A DNA stretch of 64,000 bases from Sphingomonas mucosissima (lineage in GTDB: Bacteria > Pseudomonadota > Alphaproteobacteria > Sphingomonadales > Sphingomonadaceae). The position numbers were made by a program, and so were the translations under genes. A model generated the notes under the pieces. It had not been told where the DNA came from. It did not search any database and saw only the letters and a list, made by a program, of their open reading frames with translations. Shown piece after piece: positions 1-9,038 of this stretch (the stretch's first letter is position 1; every line of letters starts with the position of its first letter). The stretch covers positions 1 through 64,000 of the forward strand of contig NZ_NBBJ01000007.1 of the NCBI RefSeq assembly GCF_002197665.1, given 5' to 3'.

Positions 1-1
1 G

Positions 2-127
2 GTCGACAGCATGACGCAGTTCCTCGAATATCAGCGGCTATGGTCGGACGAGCTGCTCGCCGAACGCGATCCGGTTACTGGCCGCAAGCTGCGGATCAAC
101 CGACCGTCACGTCTGGTGCGCGGCTAG
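2..127 (+). CDS. C-terminal end of an unidentified protein (partial)
   Basis: An open frame enters from the left edge and ends at TAG 125-127, giving the last 41 residues (…RDPVTGRKLRINRPSRLVRG). The tail is basic and hydrophilic, and its codons are GC-rich at third positions like the neighbouring genes. I do not recognise the family. The start and most of the protein lie outside the window, and the only nearby context is the decayed recombinase downstream. Confidence 0.5.
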   Translation, partial: VDSMTQFLEYQRLWSDELLAERDPVTGRKLRINRPSRLVRG

Positions 128-526
128 TCAACCCACTGCCATTTCCGAGTACCAACGCCACCGGCAGCGTGTCGCGCGCGCACTAGGCGAGCAGTGCAAG
201 GCGACTACCGGCGTGCCGCTCCGCTATTCGCTGGGTGGATGCTCACCCTGAACTTGGGCTAGAGATTAGCGGGGAGTAGGACTGCTTCTAAGCCATTTCG
301 GAACGGCCGCCGTTGGGAGCCAACCCGTCGATCACGGATGATGGGAATTGGGCGTAAGCGGAACGGCAGCTTTGAGGCCGACAAAAACATTTCATGTCCC
401 GCCGTTCGTCTGACCTCGATCGTAATTTCGGGCGCTTTACAAGCACAATCAACCACATCTTTGAACCGCCCGTTTACCAGACCGGTTTATAGTAGCAGTG
501 TTGAGTCGGCGTAATGGAGATGAGTG
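128..526. other. Intergenic stretch without a supported gene
   Basis: About 400 bases separate the partial gene from the recombinase remnant. The short frames here have no protein-like composition. Around 402-414 there is a CCGTTCGTCTGA stretch that resembles the tail of the dispersed repeat described elsewhere, but the head element is absent. Confidence 0.4.
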
Positions 527-1157
527 ATGGGTCACTCGTCGATGGATCCTGCCTTCCACGAACTTCCACCTTGGAACGAAGGTCGGCTGATCGGTGCGAA
601 ACGGGCGCTCAAACAGCAGCAGGTCTGGGCTATTCGGTTCTGGCTTGATCAACAAAGGCGATTGCGCGATCGAGCGCTATTCGACTTTGCTATAGATAGT
701 AAGCTGCGTGGCTGTGATGTGGTCAAAACGCGGGTCGGAGATGTCGTGTCGGGTGGACGTATCCGCGACCGTGCCATCATTGTTCAACAAAAAACCAGAC
801 GCCCGGTCCAGTTTGAGCTGATGGACACAGCCCGGAAGACAATGCGCGCGGCTGGAGCGTCGCGGCGGTACACTGAACGACTTCGTCTTCCCAAGCCGCA
901 ACGACTACATGGCTCATATCAGTACGCGGCAATATGCCCGTCTCGTACACGAGTGGGTCACAGGCATTGGCCTGCCGCCTCAGGAGTACGGAACGCACTC
1001 GCTTCGGCGCACCAAGGCCTCAATCATCTACAAGGCGACAGGCAACCTCCGCGCAGTTCAGATCCTTCTCGGCCACGCCAAGATCGACAGCACTGTGCGT
1101 TACTTGGGCGTTGACGTAGAAGATGCTTTGGAACTGGCTGAACGCACGGAGGCCTGA
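527..1157 (+). pseudogene. Short tyrosine recombinase/integrase, frameshifted
   Basis: The first frame (ATG 527, after a GGAG) gives a typical short sphingomonad tyrosine recombinase beginning near HELPPWNEGRL and running to about position 850. The family sequence then continues in another frame (LERRGGTLNDFVF, from about 852) to TGA 1155-1157. The second part holds the catalytic box HSLRRT, the LLGH motif and the nucleophile tyrosine in VRYLGVD. The join is consistent with loss of two bases within about 848-852. All catalytic residues after the break survive but are out of frame with the start, so the gene should be inactive unless the ribosome shifts. Such recombinases of about 200 residues lack the usual N-terminal core-binding domain and usually mark mobile DNA. 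Confidence 0.8.
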
Positions 1158-1160
1158 GCC

Positions 1161-1223
1161 GACCCAATCTCGGCCATTCGCCACTGCTCTCCGGCAGCCC
1201 AGAAACTGCCATTCGTTCACCTG
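1161..1223 (+). repeat. Dispersed intergenic repeat, copy 1
   Basis: GACCCA head at 1161, first core GCCATTCG about ten bases later, second core GCCATTCGTTCACCTG at 1208-1223. It lies immediately after the recombinase stop codon and has the same order and spacing as the copies at 4047, 9039, 20332, 26909, 33637, 47535, 48113 and 50316. Confidence 0.6.
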
Positions 1224-1375
1224 TACAAACGAGCGACTTCGGTGTTGGAACGCGAGGCTAGAACCGCTGAAAATGGGGGAGGAAAGCGGCCCGGCCGCTT
1301 CCAGGGCGACAGAAGGCGATTACCAACAGGGTGGAACGCTGCCGCGGTCGCAAAAAATTGCGACCAATGCACGGT

Positions 1376-3907
1376 CTAATTTCCGCCGGCCAAGATCCAA
1401 GATGGTTCGCGAGACAGAAACTGCCGAGCGCTAGCGCGAACTTCATCCACAGTTGGAGGTGCATCCGAGCTCCGGGTGCCGCCGATAGTTTGATGCGCGA
1501 TCGCCACGGCTGCACCGCTGCCGGTTTCCCAGCGGGCGGCTTTCTCGGCGGCGATGCTCGCGGTAGCCGTGCGCAACTCTTCATCGGTCACCGACTCCTC
1601 CCCTAGGCGGCGCAACTCGCGTTCGACGATGGCCTGCGTTTCCCGCACGTTCGTGGCGCTTACCGGCACCTCCAGCGTCAGCAGGCGCGATCCCTGGTTC
1701 TGCGAAACAGTCATTGCGATGCCGTAGGTCCACCCTCGCTCAACTCTCAAGATCCGGTCCAGACGACCGGTTGTGTTGGCGCCGAGGATGGCAAGCGCAG
1801 TCTCCAGCCCAGCTGCCTCCGGCGTGTCGGCCGGCGGCAGCGGCAACGCGGCCAGAACCATAGCCTGGTCGCCCGACATCGGGGTCGACACGGTGCCGGG
1901 TCGAACGATCTCTGTTCCGTTTGGAGCGCAGGTCGCCCCATTTGACTGCGGCAAGGCGTCGAGTGCGGAAGCGAGCGAAGGCAAGCTTTGGTGCGGGTCG
2001 GGTCCGACGTAGATCGCATGCAGATCCCCGCCGCGCCAGCAGGCGCGCATCGCCTCAATGTCAGAAAGCTGGACGCGGTTCAGCGTTTCGCTATCCGGCG
2101 CGCGACGTCCGTAGAGCGTCGGCAGTAGGATCTGCGGCAGGGTCAGGACGTTCCGCCGCGATGCGAACACTCGCTCGCCGATCTTCGACTTTGCCGTGAC
2201 GACCACTGCATCCTTCAATGAGCCGGGCCGGAGTGCTTTAATCAGGATAGATCCCGCACGCTGGAACGTGTCCACGGGCACACGCAGCAGGATCAGGGCG
2301 GCCTGGGGATGCTCTTCGACCGTGACGGTGGCACCAAGCCGGTCTAGCGACTGACGAACGGTGCCTTCGCTGACAGGCTGCTCCAGCAACGCTGTGAGTG
2401 CGACCGAACGCGCGCCAGCACGATCGTCGCCGCGTTCCGCGCCAGGCAGGATCAGCGCCAGGTGCGCCAATTGACCAGGACGAGAGATCATGGCCAGTCG
2501 CCTGCCGCTGACCGATCGGCTTTCCACCGCGTCTGGTGCCTTGAACGGGGCGGTTGCGGTAATTGGCGGCGGCACGAGCGGCCTTTGACCAGCCGTGTTG
2601 CTCGGTTGTGACGCGGGGACGAAGGCCAATGTGTAATGGTTGGCGTCTAACCACCGCTTTGCCGCAGCGGTGACGGCGCCGCTCTCGGGGGAGGCGTATC
2701 GCGTCAGCCGGCGTTGCCAAGCCATGGGATCGCCAAGAAATCCCTCGCTGGACGCCAGCGTGTCGGCCCGACCACCGAATCCGCCTATTCTCTCCATCCG
2801 CGCCAGGAGCGCCGCCCGCCGTTTCGCTGCGACACCCTCGATTTGTTCGTCTAGCGCGCCTCTGGCCAGCGTCTCCATCTGCTCAGTTAGCCATGCCTCC
2901 GCACCCCCGAGATCGGCATCCTTTGTCAACGTCACGTCAACGATGAACTGGCTGCCCAACGCCTGCTCGACGATATAGGCGCTCCCCGCCGCGACCGGCG
3001 CGACGGAAGTACCCGCCTCAGCTTCAAGGCGCTGCTGCAGCGCATCGGCGAACAGGCCGAGGTCGATCGCCGCTGGAGTACCATAGCCGGGTATGTTCCA
3101 AATGCGGAAGATGCGCGGCACTGACACGGCATCGGCTACGACATCTCGCCGCGGCGACGGCAGCGGCGCCGCCCAGGCGACAGGGCCGGATATGCGCTCT
3201 CCGGCGGGGATCGAGCCGAAATGCCGGTTGACCAGTTCGGTGGCGCGCGTTGGATCGACGTCGCCGGCCAAGACCAGAATGGCATTCGCAGGCACATAAT
3301 ATCGTCGGTGGAACGCGCGTAGTTCGTCGACCGTCGCGGCGTTCAGATCGGCGATCTCGCCCAACGTGTCGCGGGCGTAGGGGTGCCCAGGATAGGTAGC
3401 TGCTGCGACGCGCGTCCAGACCGAGCCGGCGGGACCGGCCCGGTTCTGACGAAGTTCGTTCTGCACCACCGCGCGTTCAGAATTTAACGTTTCCTGGGAC
3501 AAGCTAGGCGCGAGCGCCGCCATCCGGTCAGCCTCACGCCAGAGCGCATATTCAAGAGCGCCGCTGGGTACCGTCTGGAAGTAGGTTGTTCGGTCGGGCG
3601 CGGTGCCCGCGTTCGTGCCGGTCGCGCCGATCCGCCGCATGTCGTTCCAGTAATCGCCCGCGGCGTTCTCACTACCGCGATACATCAGATGTTCGAACAG
3701 GTGCGCGAAGCCGGACCGATCTTTCGGATCGTTGTTTGACCCCACGCGATACCAGAGATGCACAGCGACCCGTGGCGTGCTGTGATTCTCGGCAACGATC
3801 AGCGTGAGCCCATTGGCCAGTACAGACCGATGAACCGCGTCTGTCGGCTGAGCGGACGCGGCGCTGGGAAGGACGGCGAAGAGGAGGACGAGGAGGAGAA
3901 ACTGCAT
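1376..3907 (-). CDS. M16 family zinc metallopeptidase, secreted (two-domain pitrilysin-like)
   Basis: Predicted 843-residue periplasmic or outer-membrane-associated metallopeptidase. The inverted zinc motif HLFEH lies at residues 69-73 and the downstream glutamate is in ERAVVQNE, about 80 residues later. A second M16-like half without the zinc motif fills the C-terminal part, as in processing-peptidase-like M16 enzymes that use an inactive half as substrate clamp. A leader (MQFLLLVLLF…ASAQ) fits export. The frame opens earlier at a TTG (3946), but the ATG at 3907 places the signal peptide at the true N-terminus, so I chose it. The gene is alone on this strand. Its substrate cannot be predicted; sphingomonads usually carry several such proteases. 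Confidence 0.9.
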   Translation of the reverse strand: MQFLLLVLLFAVLPSAASAQPTDAVHRSVLANGLTLIVAENHSTPRVAVHLWYRVGSNNDPKDRSGFAHLFEHLMYRGSENAAGDYWNDMRRIGATGTNAGTAPDRTTYFQTVPSGALEYALWREADRMAALAPSLSQETLNSERAVVQNELRQNRAGPAGSVWTRVAAATYPGHPYARDTLGEIADLNAATVDELRAFHRRYYVPANAILVLAGDVDPTRATELVNRHFGSIPAGERISGPVAWAAPLPSPRRDVVADAVSVPRIFRIWNIPGYGTPAAIDLGLFADALQQRLEAEAGTSVAPVAAGSAYIVEQALGSQFIVDVTLTKDADLGGAEAWLTEQMETLARGALDEQIEGVAAKRRAALLARMERIGGFGGRADTLASSEGFLGDPMAWQRRLTRYASPESGAVTAAAKRWLDANHYTLAFVPASQPSNTAGQRPLVPPPITATAPFKAPDAVESRSVSGRRLAMISRPGQLAHLALILPGAERGDDRAGARSVALTALLEQPVSEGTVRQSLDRLGATVTVEEHPQAALILLRVPVDTFQRAGSILIKALRPGSLKDAVVVTAKSKIGERVFASRRNVLTLPQILLPTLYGRRAPDSETLNRVQLSDIEAMRACWRGGDLHAIYVGPDPHQSLPSLASALDALPQSNGATCAPNGTEIVRPGTVSTPMSGDQAMVLAALPLPPADTPEAAGLETALAILGANTTGRLDRILRVERGWTYGIAMTVSQNQGSRLLTLEVPVSATNVRETQAIVERELRRLGEESVTDEELRTATASIAAEKAARWETGSGAAVAIAHQTIGGTRSSDAPPTVDEVRASARQFLSREPSWILAGGN

Positions 3908-4257
3908 ATCAATCAGATAGTATGATGAGCAAGGCAGGGGTCTCAATAGTCATCGTTTGACGACGCAGTCACACTGGTGTCGAAGGGCGAATCAGTCTGG
4001 TTCTGCAGGGCCGCGCCGAACCGCATAGATGACGGAGGTCTAAGCAGACCCACAATCGCCGTTCAGGACCCACTCAACGCTTCCCGAGATCGGCCGCTCG
4101 TTCAGGTTCTGAGGTTGGCTGAGTTCGCCGAGAACCTCGACGATTTGCCGGGTGTGAGCGCATACGCTGCGGACGTGCCGTGCAGGCAGCAAGCAGCTGA
4201 AATGGGCCAGAACCTAAGGTGCCTCTGCTCGTTGTTGCTTGCTGAGGGAGCGTCGTG
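3908..4257. other. Intergenic region between divergent genes
   Basis: About 350 bases between the start of the M16 peptidase gene and the start of the erythromycin-esterase-like gene. It must hold both promoters and it holds one repeat copy (4047-4113). A 93-codon frame across it overlaps the repeat and has no recognisable protein features, so I do not call a gene. Confidence 0.5.
4047..4113 (+). repeat. Dispersed intergenic repeat, copy 2
   Basis: GACCCACAATCGCCGTTCAG at the head, then a second core GGCCGCTCGTTCAGG at about 4093-4107. The order and length match the other copies; the tail is slightly diverged. Confidence 0.55.
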
Positions 4258-5625
4258 ATGCCCGGACTGCAAGAATCAACCGAAGAACTGGATCGAGCAG
4301 GTCAGGGAGACCGGATCGCGGCGATGATCGCGCGCGACGCGGATCCGCTTCCGGACATCGACGATCCCGCGTTCGGCCGAATGTTCGACCGGTTCGCGGG
4401 CGCGAGGCTAGTCCTCCTCGGCGAGGCGAGCCACGGCACATCCGAATTCTACCGCGCGCGCGCGGCCATCACGCGGCGGCTGATCGAGGAGCACGGCTTC
4501 AACATGGTCGCGGTCGAAGCGGACTGGCCCGATGCCGCCACGATCGATCGGCACGTTCGCCATAAGACAGCACGTGCCAATGGCGAACCGCCCTTCACCC
4601 GCTTTCCGACCTGGATGTGGCGCAATGCCGAGTTTGACGGCTTCGTGCGCTGGCTCCGGGGCCACAACGAGGCACGCGCCCCTGAGGCGCGCGTGAGCTT
4701 TCACGGCTTGGACCTCTACAACCTGAATGCGTCGATCCGCGCAGTGATCGACTATCTCGAGGAAGTCGATCCCGACGCGGCCGCCACGGCCCGTCAGCGC
4801 TACGGTTGCCTGAAGCCCTGGCGCGAAGACCTCGCATTGTATGGTCGGATCGCCATGCGCGAGGGGCATGCGCAGTGCGAGGCGGGCGTCGTCGCGACGT
4901 TGCGGGACCTGTTCGCGCGGCAGCGGGAGTACGCTGCCGCCGACGGCGACGACTTTATGGATGCGGCGCAGAACGCGCGGCTCGTCGCCAACGCGGAGGC
5001 CTATTACCGAGCCATGTATTATGGTTCGGCGGCCAGCTGGAACTTGCGGGACGAGCACATGTTCGACACGCTCGATCTGCTGATGCGCTCCAAAGGGGAG
5101 AATGCCAAGGCGGTCGTCTGGGCACACAACAGCCACATCGGCGATGCTCGCTTCACCGATATGGGCGAGTCCCGGGACGAGCTAAACCTCGGCCAATTGG
5201 CACGCGAGAGCTATGGTGACGACGCTTGCCTGATCGGTTTCGGCACGCACGGCGGCATGGTTGCGGCTGCGGACGATTGGGACGCGCCGATGAAGATCAA
5301 GCGGATCAACTCGTCGCGCGCCGACAGCTACGAACGGCTCGCCCATGACAGCGGCGTAGAACGCTTCCTGCTCGATCTTCGCGAAGGTGTGCACGACCAG
5401 CTGCGCGACGAACTCATGGAACAGCGCCTGGAGCGCTTCATCGGGGTCATCTACCGCCCTGACACGGAGCGCTGGAGCCATTATTCTTCGGCCAGTCTGC
5501 CCGCGCAGTTCGATGCCTTCGTCTGGTTCGACACGACCAACGCCGTCACGCCCCTGCCGGCGCCCGGCAGGACCGAACGCCCTGAGCGTGCCGGAGCGGA
5601 TGACACATATCCGTTCGGACTCTGA
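4258..5625 (+). CDS. Erythromycin esterase family protein (paralog 1)
   Basis: A 455-residue member of the erythromycin-esterase-like superfamily. It has the family signature LLGEASHGTSEFY near residues 54-66, then VAVEADWPD, FPTWMWRNAEF, a HGLDLYN stretch and VVWAHNSHIGDAR, which together hold the conserved His/Glu residues. No signal peptide is seen, so it is probably cytoplasmic. The start is ATG 4258 with GAGGGAG upstream; GTG 4255 directly before it is possible. The family includes macrolide-inactivating Ere enzymes, but most environmental members have unknown substrates (lactones or other esters), so resistance should not be assumed. A second paralog lies on the opposite strand at 6941-8272 and a GDSL hydrolase follows 81 bases downstream, giving a small hydrolase cluster. 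Confidence 0.85.
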   Translation: MPGLQESTEELDRAGQGDRIAAMIARDADPLPDIDDPAFGRMFDRFAGARLVLLGEASHGTSEFYRARAAITRRLIEEHGFNMVAVEADWPDAATIDRHVRHKTARANGEPPFTRFPTWMWRNAEFDGFVRWLRGHNEARAPEARVSFHGLDLYNLNASIRAVIDYLEEVDPDAAATARQRYGCLKPWREDLALYGRIAMREGHAQCEAGVVATLRDLFARQREYAAADGDDFMDAAQNARLVANAEAYYRAMYYGSAASWNLRDEHMFDTLDLLMRSKGENAKAVVWAHNSHIGDARFTDMGESRDELNLGQLARESYGDDACLIGFGTHGGMVAAADDWDAPMKIKRINSSRADSYERLAHDSGVERFLLDLREGVHDQLRDELMEQRLERFIGVIYRPDTERWSHYSSASLPAQFDAFVWFDTTNAVTPLPAPGRTERPERAGADDTYPFGL

Positions 5626-5706
5626 ACGACCTGCCGGAGACATCCGTGGCGGCCCTTCGCATTTTCCGGCAAGTGTGGTTGCGGAGCCAAGAGCTGAGGA
5701 CAGACT

Positions 5707-6339
5707 ATGAGCCATGTCGTGCTGCTCGGAGACTCCATCTTCGACAACCGGGTTTACGTCTCGCCCGAGCCCGATGTTCGGGATCAATTGCAGACCCGTC
5801 TCGGTAGCGACTGGAGGGTCACGCTGCTGGCGACCGACGGCCATGTCACTGCGGACGTCAGGCGGCGGCAGCTTCAGCGGATGCCGAAGGACGCGACCCA
5901 CCTCGTCATCTCCGTCGGGGGCAACGATGCGCTTGGCCATGCCTCCATTCTTGGCGAGCGCGCCGGTTCCGTTGCGGAAGCGGTCGAGCGGCTGGCGCAG
6001 GCGCAGTCCAGCTTCGCCGCCGTCTATTCCGACATGACCGACGCGGTCATCCAGCTCGGCATCCCGAGTGCCGTCTGCACGATCTACGATGCGAACTATC
6101 CCGAGCCGCAGCGACGCCTGGTCGTCACCGCGCTCACATTGTTCAACGACGTCATTACGCGCACCGCGTTCTCGCGCGGGCTGCCGCTCATCGACCTCCG
6201 CCTGATCTGCAACGACCCTGCGGATTATGCCAACCCGATCGAACCCTCGGCCCAAGGTGGCGACAAGATCGCAGCTGCCGTTGCTGCCATGGTTCGTGGT
6301 GACATGACGGGGCGGCTGGTGTCTTCCGTGTGGGTGTGA
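5707..6339 (+). CDS. SGNH/GDSL-type hydrolase
   Basis: Protein of 210 residues with the SGNH blocks in order: block I VLLGDSIFDN (Ser nucleophile) at residues 5-14, the later block with VGGNDALGH (Gly/Asn oxyanion), and a weaker C-terminal block (PIEPSAQGG) where the Asp-His pair is not obvious. No signal peptide is present. The start ATG 5707 follows AGCTGAGGAC. It lies between two erythromycin-esterase-family genes, downstream of the first on the same strand. The likely activity is an esterase or acylhydrolase on a small substrate. The missing clear DxxH block means catalytic competence is inferred, not shown. Confidence 0.8.
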   Translation: MSHVVLLGDSIFDNRVYVSPEPDVRDQLQTRLGSDWRVTLLATDGHVTADVRRRQLQRMPKDATHLVISVGGNDALGHASILGERAGSVAEAVERLAQAQSSFAAVYSDMTDAVIQLGIPSAVCTIYDANYPEPQRRLVVTALTLFNDVITRTAFSRGLPLIDLRLICNDPADYANPIEPSAQGGDKIAAAVAAMVRGDMTGRLVSSVWV

Positions 6340-6347
6340 GCGTGACG

Positions 6348-6915
6348 ATGTCTGGAGAGGACACGCGTCTGTCGAAGGCCCTGTCCTACCGGCTGCGACA
6401 TCGACCCGACGCAGCCGGCCTCGTGCTCGATGAGCAGGGATGGGTTGACCTCGGCACAGTGCTGGCGGCGCTGGCCGGTCGGGATCCCGGCCGACTTCGA
6501 CCGGCTCCGGATGATGATCGATCGCAACGGCAAGCAGCGCTTCGAACTTTCGCCAAACGGCAAGCGGGTCCGGGCGCGACAGGGTAACTCCGCCGCCGTT
6601 GCTCTGGACTGGCCTTCGGTCGTGCCGCCGGATCTGCTCTACCACGGCACGATCGGGGGCAATCTTGATGCCATTCTGAAGGAGGGACTACGCCCGATGC
6701 GGCGACATCACGTCCATCTCTCGCTGGATGTCGAAATGGCAAGCAGGGTCGGAGCGCGCCGGGGTATACCCGTGGTCCTCGGGGTGAAGGCGGGGGAACT
6801 CCATGCCCGCGGCACACCCTTCTTCCTGACGGCGAACAATGTCTGACTTGTGGAGGCAGTGCCGCCGCGATTTATTGCGTTTGAAACGCTCGCCGGCAGC
6901 GAGCGGGCCCCGTGA
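6348..6915 (+). pseudogene. kptA: RNA 2'-phosphotransferase (KptA/Tpt1 family), decayed
   Basis: The KptA-like protein begins MSGEDTRLSKALSYRLRHRP at ATG 6348. Near 6476-6482 the similarity jumps to another frame (GIPADFDRLRMMIDRN), consistent with one extra base or two missing bases. That frame carries the hallmark RRHHVHLS block and VGARRGIPVVL, then stops at TGA 6844-6846 exactly where family members have Trp (NNV-stop-LVEAVPPRFI). Reading through the stop restores the conserved C-terminus until TGA 6913-6915. Two independent lesions argue for genuine loss. KptA would remove the splice-junction 2'-phosphate from RNA using NAD+; its bacterial role is unclear. Confidence 0.8.
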
Positions 6916-6940
6916 GGCTTGCCCTGCTAACAGTCGCTGT

Positions 6941-8272
6941 TCACGGGAGCGGAGTGACAGCTGTGGTCTTGTCCAGAAACGTGACCGCATCGAACTCGGT
7001 CGCCAGCTGTACGCGAGAATAGACGGCCTCGGGCATCCTCGCGTCGTACACGGCGCCGACGCCACGTTGCGGACGCTTATCGCTATGCCCGCCGTGTGCA
7101 GCACCGCGCAGCATCAGAACCGCGCGCTCCTCGCCGGAACGGCGGAGCAGGCCCTCGACGCTGTTTCGCGCCGCAGGATCGAGCCGGTAAATCTGGCCGG
7201 GCCGATCCCATGCGGGAGCGGCCATGAAGGTACCCGAATGGGTCAGCAGTCCCATCGCGAAGACCTGGTCGCCTCCGTCCCCACGCAACAGGTCAGCGAT
7301 GCTCGTTTCCCCGCGATCGACCATCGTCGTGCTGGCCGCCCGCGCGACGTGACTGTTGTGCGTCCACACGATCACGCGCGCGGTGCCACTCTGCCCGGCC
7401 GCGTGAGCGGCAACCCGCTTGATCGAAGCCGCCATGCTGCGCTCACGCACGTTCCATGAATAGGCGCCGGCAAAGGAAGCGTGTAAATAGGCCTCCCCGT
7501 CAACCAGTGCCTCCGCGGCCTGAAAAGCCGCAAAGCGCTCCTCACCTGCAGTCACGAGGTCGACAGTCGGCGCATGCCTCAACGCGTCCAAGAGAGCTTG
7601 CGCGGGAGCCGCACATGATCGCGCCGCTTTCCGCGAGGCAACGCCATACGCTTCGGTGCTCCGCCGGTGCGGTGCGAAGCATCTGATGGCAGCATTCGCG
7701 GCAGCAGCAGCGCCGGGCACATGAAGCCGGACGTAGGCGCGGACCCGCTCCAGTGCGCCGTAGAGATCATAGACATCCATGCCATAGAGGCCGACCCGCT
7801 CCGCTTCCGGAAGGCGGAGGTTGGCGGTCCGGAGAGCCTCCACGAACCCGGCGAACTCGGCGTTGCGCCACATCCAGCGCGGAAAGCGCCGAAAGCTAGA
7901 TAGCGCCTCGGCAGCGGACCGGTCCAGGCCGATCCCGCGCACGAACAGATTGACCTGCTCGACCTCGGTTCCGTCCGCCTCGATCACCACTGCGCTGGCG
8001 CGGTGATCGTCGAGCAACCGCATCGTGACCTTCGCGCGTTCGGAATAGAATTCGCTCGTGCCGTGTGTCGCCTCCCCCAAGAGCACAAACGTCGCGGCGC
8101 GCGCGGCTGCGATGACAGTATCATCGCCGCGGCCGAACTCCCCACCCGGCACTGCACCTCCGGCAGGAACACTCATCGCCGACGCCCCCCACAGCAGCAG
8201 CGAGCCTGCGAACCGGTGGCGCCGCCGAACCGGATAAGCGCCGGCTGCCTCAACGGCCTTGAGAGGGCACAT
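6941..8272 (-). CDS. Erythromycin esterase family protein (paralog 2)
   Basis: Protein of about 443 residues with LLGEATHGTSEFYSERA, VVIEADGTE, FPRWMWRNAEF, GLYGMDVYD and VIVWTHNSHVARA, the same order of conserved blocks as the paralog at 4258-5625 but diverged. Upstream of the domain is a stretch RRRHRFAGSLLLWGASA that could be an export signal or only a linker. Starts at GTG 8287, ATG 8272 and ATG 8176 are all possible; I list 8272. The 5' end overlaps the glycine-rich small gene by about 23 bases, so the two are probably co-transcribed. The gene is convergent with the kptA remnant. The substrate is unknown. Confidence 0.8.
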   Translation of the reverse strand: MCPLKAVEAAGAYPVRRRHRFAGSLLLWGASAMSVPAGGAVPGGEFGRGDDTVIAAARAATFVLLGEATHGTSEFYSERAKVTMRLLDDHRASAVVIEADGTEVEQVNLFVRGIGLDRSAAEALSSFRRFPRWMWRNAEFAGFVEALRTANLRLPEAERVGLYGMDVYDLYGALERVRAYVRLHVPGAAAAANAAIRCFAPHRRSTEAYGVASRKAARSCAAPAQALLDALRHAPTVDLVTAGEERFAAFQAAEALVDGEAYLHASFAGAYSWNVRERSMAASIKRVAAHAAGQSGTARVIVWTHNSHVARAASTTMVDRGETSIADLLRGDGGDQVFAMGLLTHSGTFMAAPAWDRPGQIYRLDPAARNSVEGLLRRSGEERAVLMLRGAAHGGHSDKRPQRGVGAVYDARMPEAVYSRVQLATEFDAVTFLDKTTAVTPLP

Positions 8273-8477
8273 TTCCCGTGCCGGCACCGCCTGTGGACCC
8301 GCCGCCCGTGCCGATGCTGCCTATGCTCGCACCTGGGCCACCGCCAGGGAGCGTTCCTCCCGGCTGGAGATCGCTGGACAGGCCGTGTCCCGAAGACGGC
8401 TGATGCTGAAGATCAACGTCGGGCGCGTCCTCTTCCACCTTCTTCGATTGCTCCGCGTTATCGCCTTCGTGCGCCAT
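8250..8477 (-). CDS. Small glycine-rich conserved protein
   Basis: A 75-residue protein starting MAHEGDNAEQSKK at ATG 8477 with a strong GGAGAGG ribosome-binding site. It has an acidic hydrophilic N-terminal half, then SSGHGLSSDLQPGGTLPGGG and a Gly/Ser/Thr-rich tail (GSIGTGGGSTGG). It is predicted soluble and largely disordered. The composition and the LQPGGT..GGGP motif recall short conserved hypothetical proteins of sphingomonads; no function is known to me. Its end overlaps the start of the downstream esterase-family gene, suggesting translational coupling. The longer upstream start at 8501 lacks a ribosome-binding site. Confidence 0.7.
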   Translation of the reverse strand: MAHEGDNAEQSKKVEEDAPDVDLQHQPSSGHGLSSDLQPGGTLPGGGPGASIGSIGTGGGSTGGAGTGNVPSQGR

Positions 8478-8563
8478 CGAACCTCTCCAAGGATCCCTCA
8501 AATCAGCGCAAAGGCGCAGCGGAAGTTCCGCTTTATCGCGGTCAAGCTGCTGGGAGGCAACGA

Positions 8564-8962
8564 ATGAATAAACCAGCTTCCTTTGGCAAAGCCCTGCCCA
8601 TGACGATCACGCTGTTGGCCTGCATGTTCGCCGGGCTTGGTGCACTGTTCGTGTTGGCGCCTGCAACAGCCGCAGCGTTTTACGGAATCGACGCTGGATC
8701 ATCCTCCGGGCTGTTCTACGTTCGCGCCGTCGGGTTTCGCGATCTCGCACTCGCAACGTACCTGTTCGGGCTGACACTCACCCGGCAATTCCGGGCATTG
8801 TCGATCGTGATGCTGTCGACTCTGGTCATCCCGGTCGGCGACATTCTCCTGCTCGCCGTGTCCGGCGGAGCGCGGCCGATCCACTATCTTCTCCACGCCG
8901 CCAGCTTCCTGTGCTTCGCCGGGCTGGCCTGGTGGGCGGGACGATCGGAAAGCGCGCGATGA
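8564..8962 (+). CDS. DUF4267 domain membrane protein
   Basis: Protein of 132 residues with four predicted hydrophobic segments (about 15-37, 60-75, 78-98 and 107-127), matching the small four-helix DUF4267 family. Features include FYVRAVGFRDLALATY and a basic C-terminus. The start ATG 8564 has GGGAGG 8 bases upstream. The frame stays open far upstream, antisense to the esterase-family gene, but that part is not credible. Function is unknown. It stands alone, divergent from the glycine-rich gene. Confidence 0.8.
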   Translation: MNKPASFGKALPMTITLLACMFAGLGALFVLAPATAAAFYGIDAGSSSGLFYVRAVGFRDLALATYLFGLTLTRQFRALSIVMLSTLVIPVGDILLLAVSGGARPIHYLLHAASFLCFAGLAWWAGRSESAR

Positions 8963-9038
8963 CGCTCGATATACCGCCGGGATGGGCTGTGCTGGCGAAT
9001 CAGCTCGCCTCGTCATCGTGGCGGCGCCGAGTATAAAC

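Noticed and set aside
3977..4258. A 93-codon plus-strand frame between the M16 and esterase-family genes
   Set aside because: It spans a copy of the dispersed repeat and has no protein-like composition or ribosome-binding site.
5182..6645. A 487-codon open frame on the minus strand
   Set aside because: It runs antisense to the esterase-family gene, the GDSL gene and the kptA remnant, whose family motifs are clear. Such long mirrors are common in GC-rich DNA.
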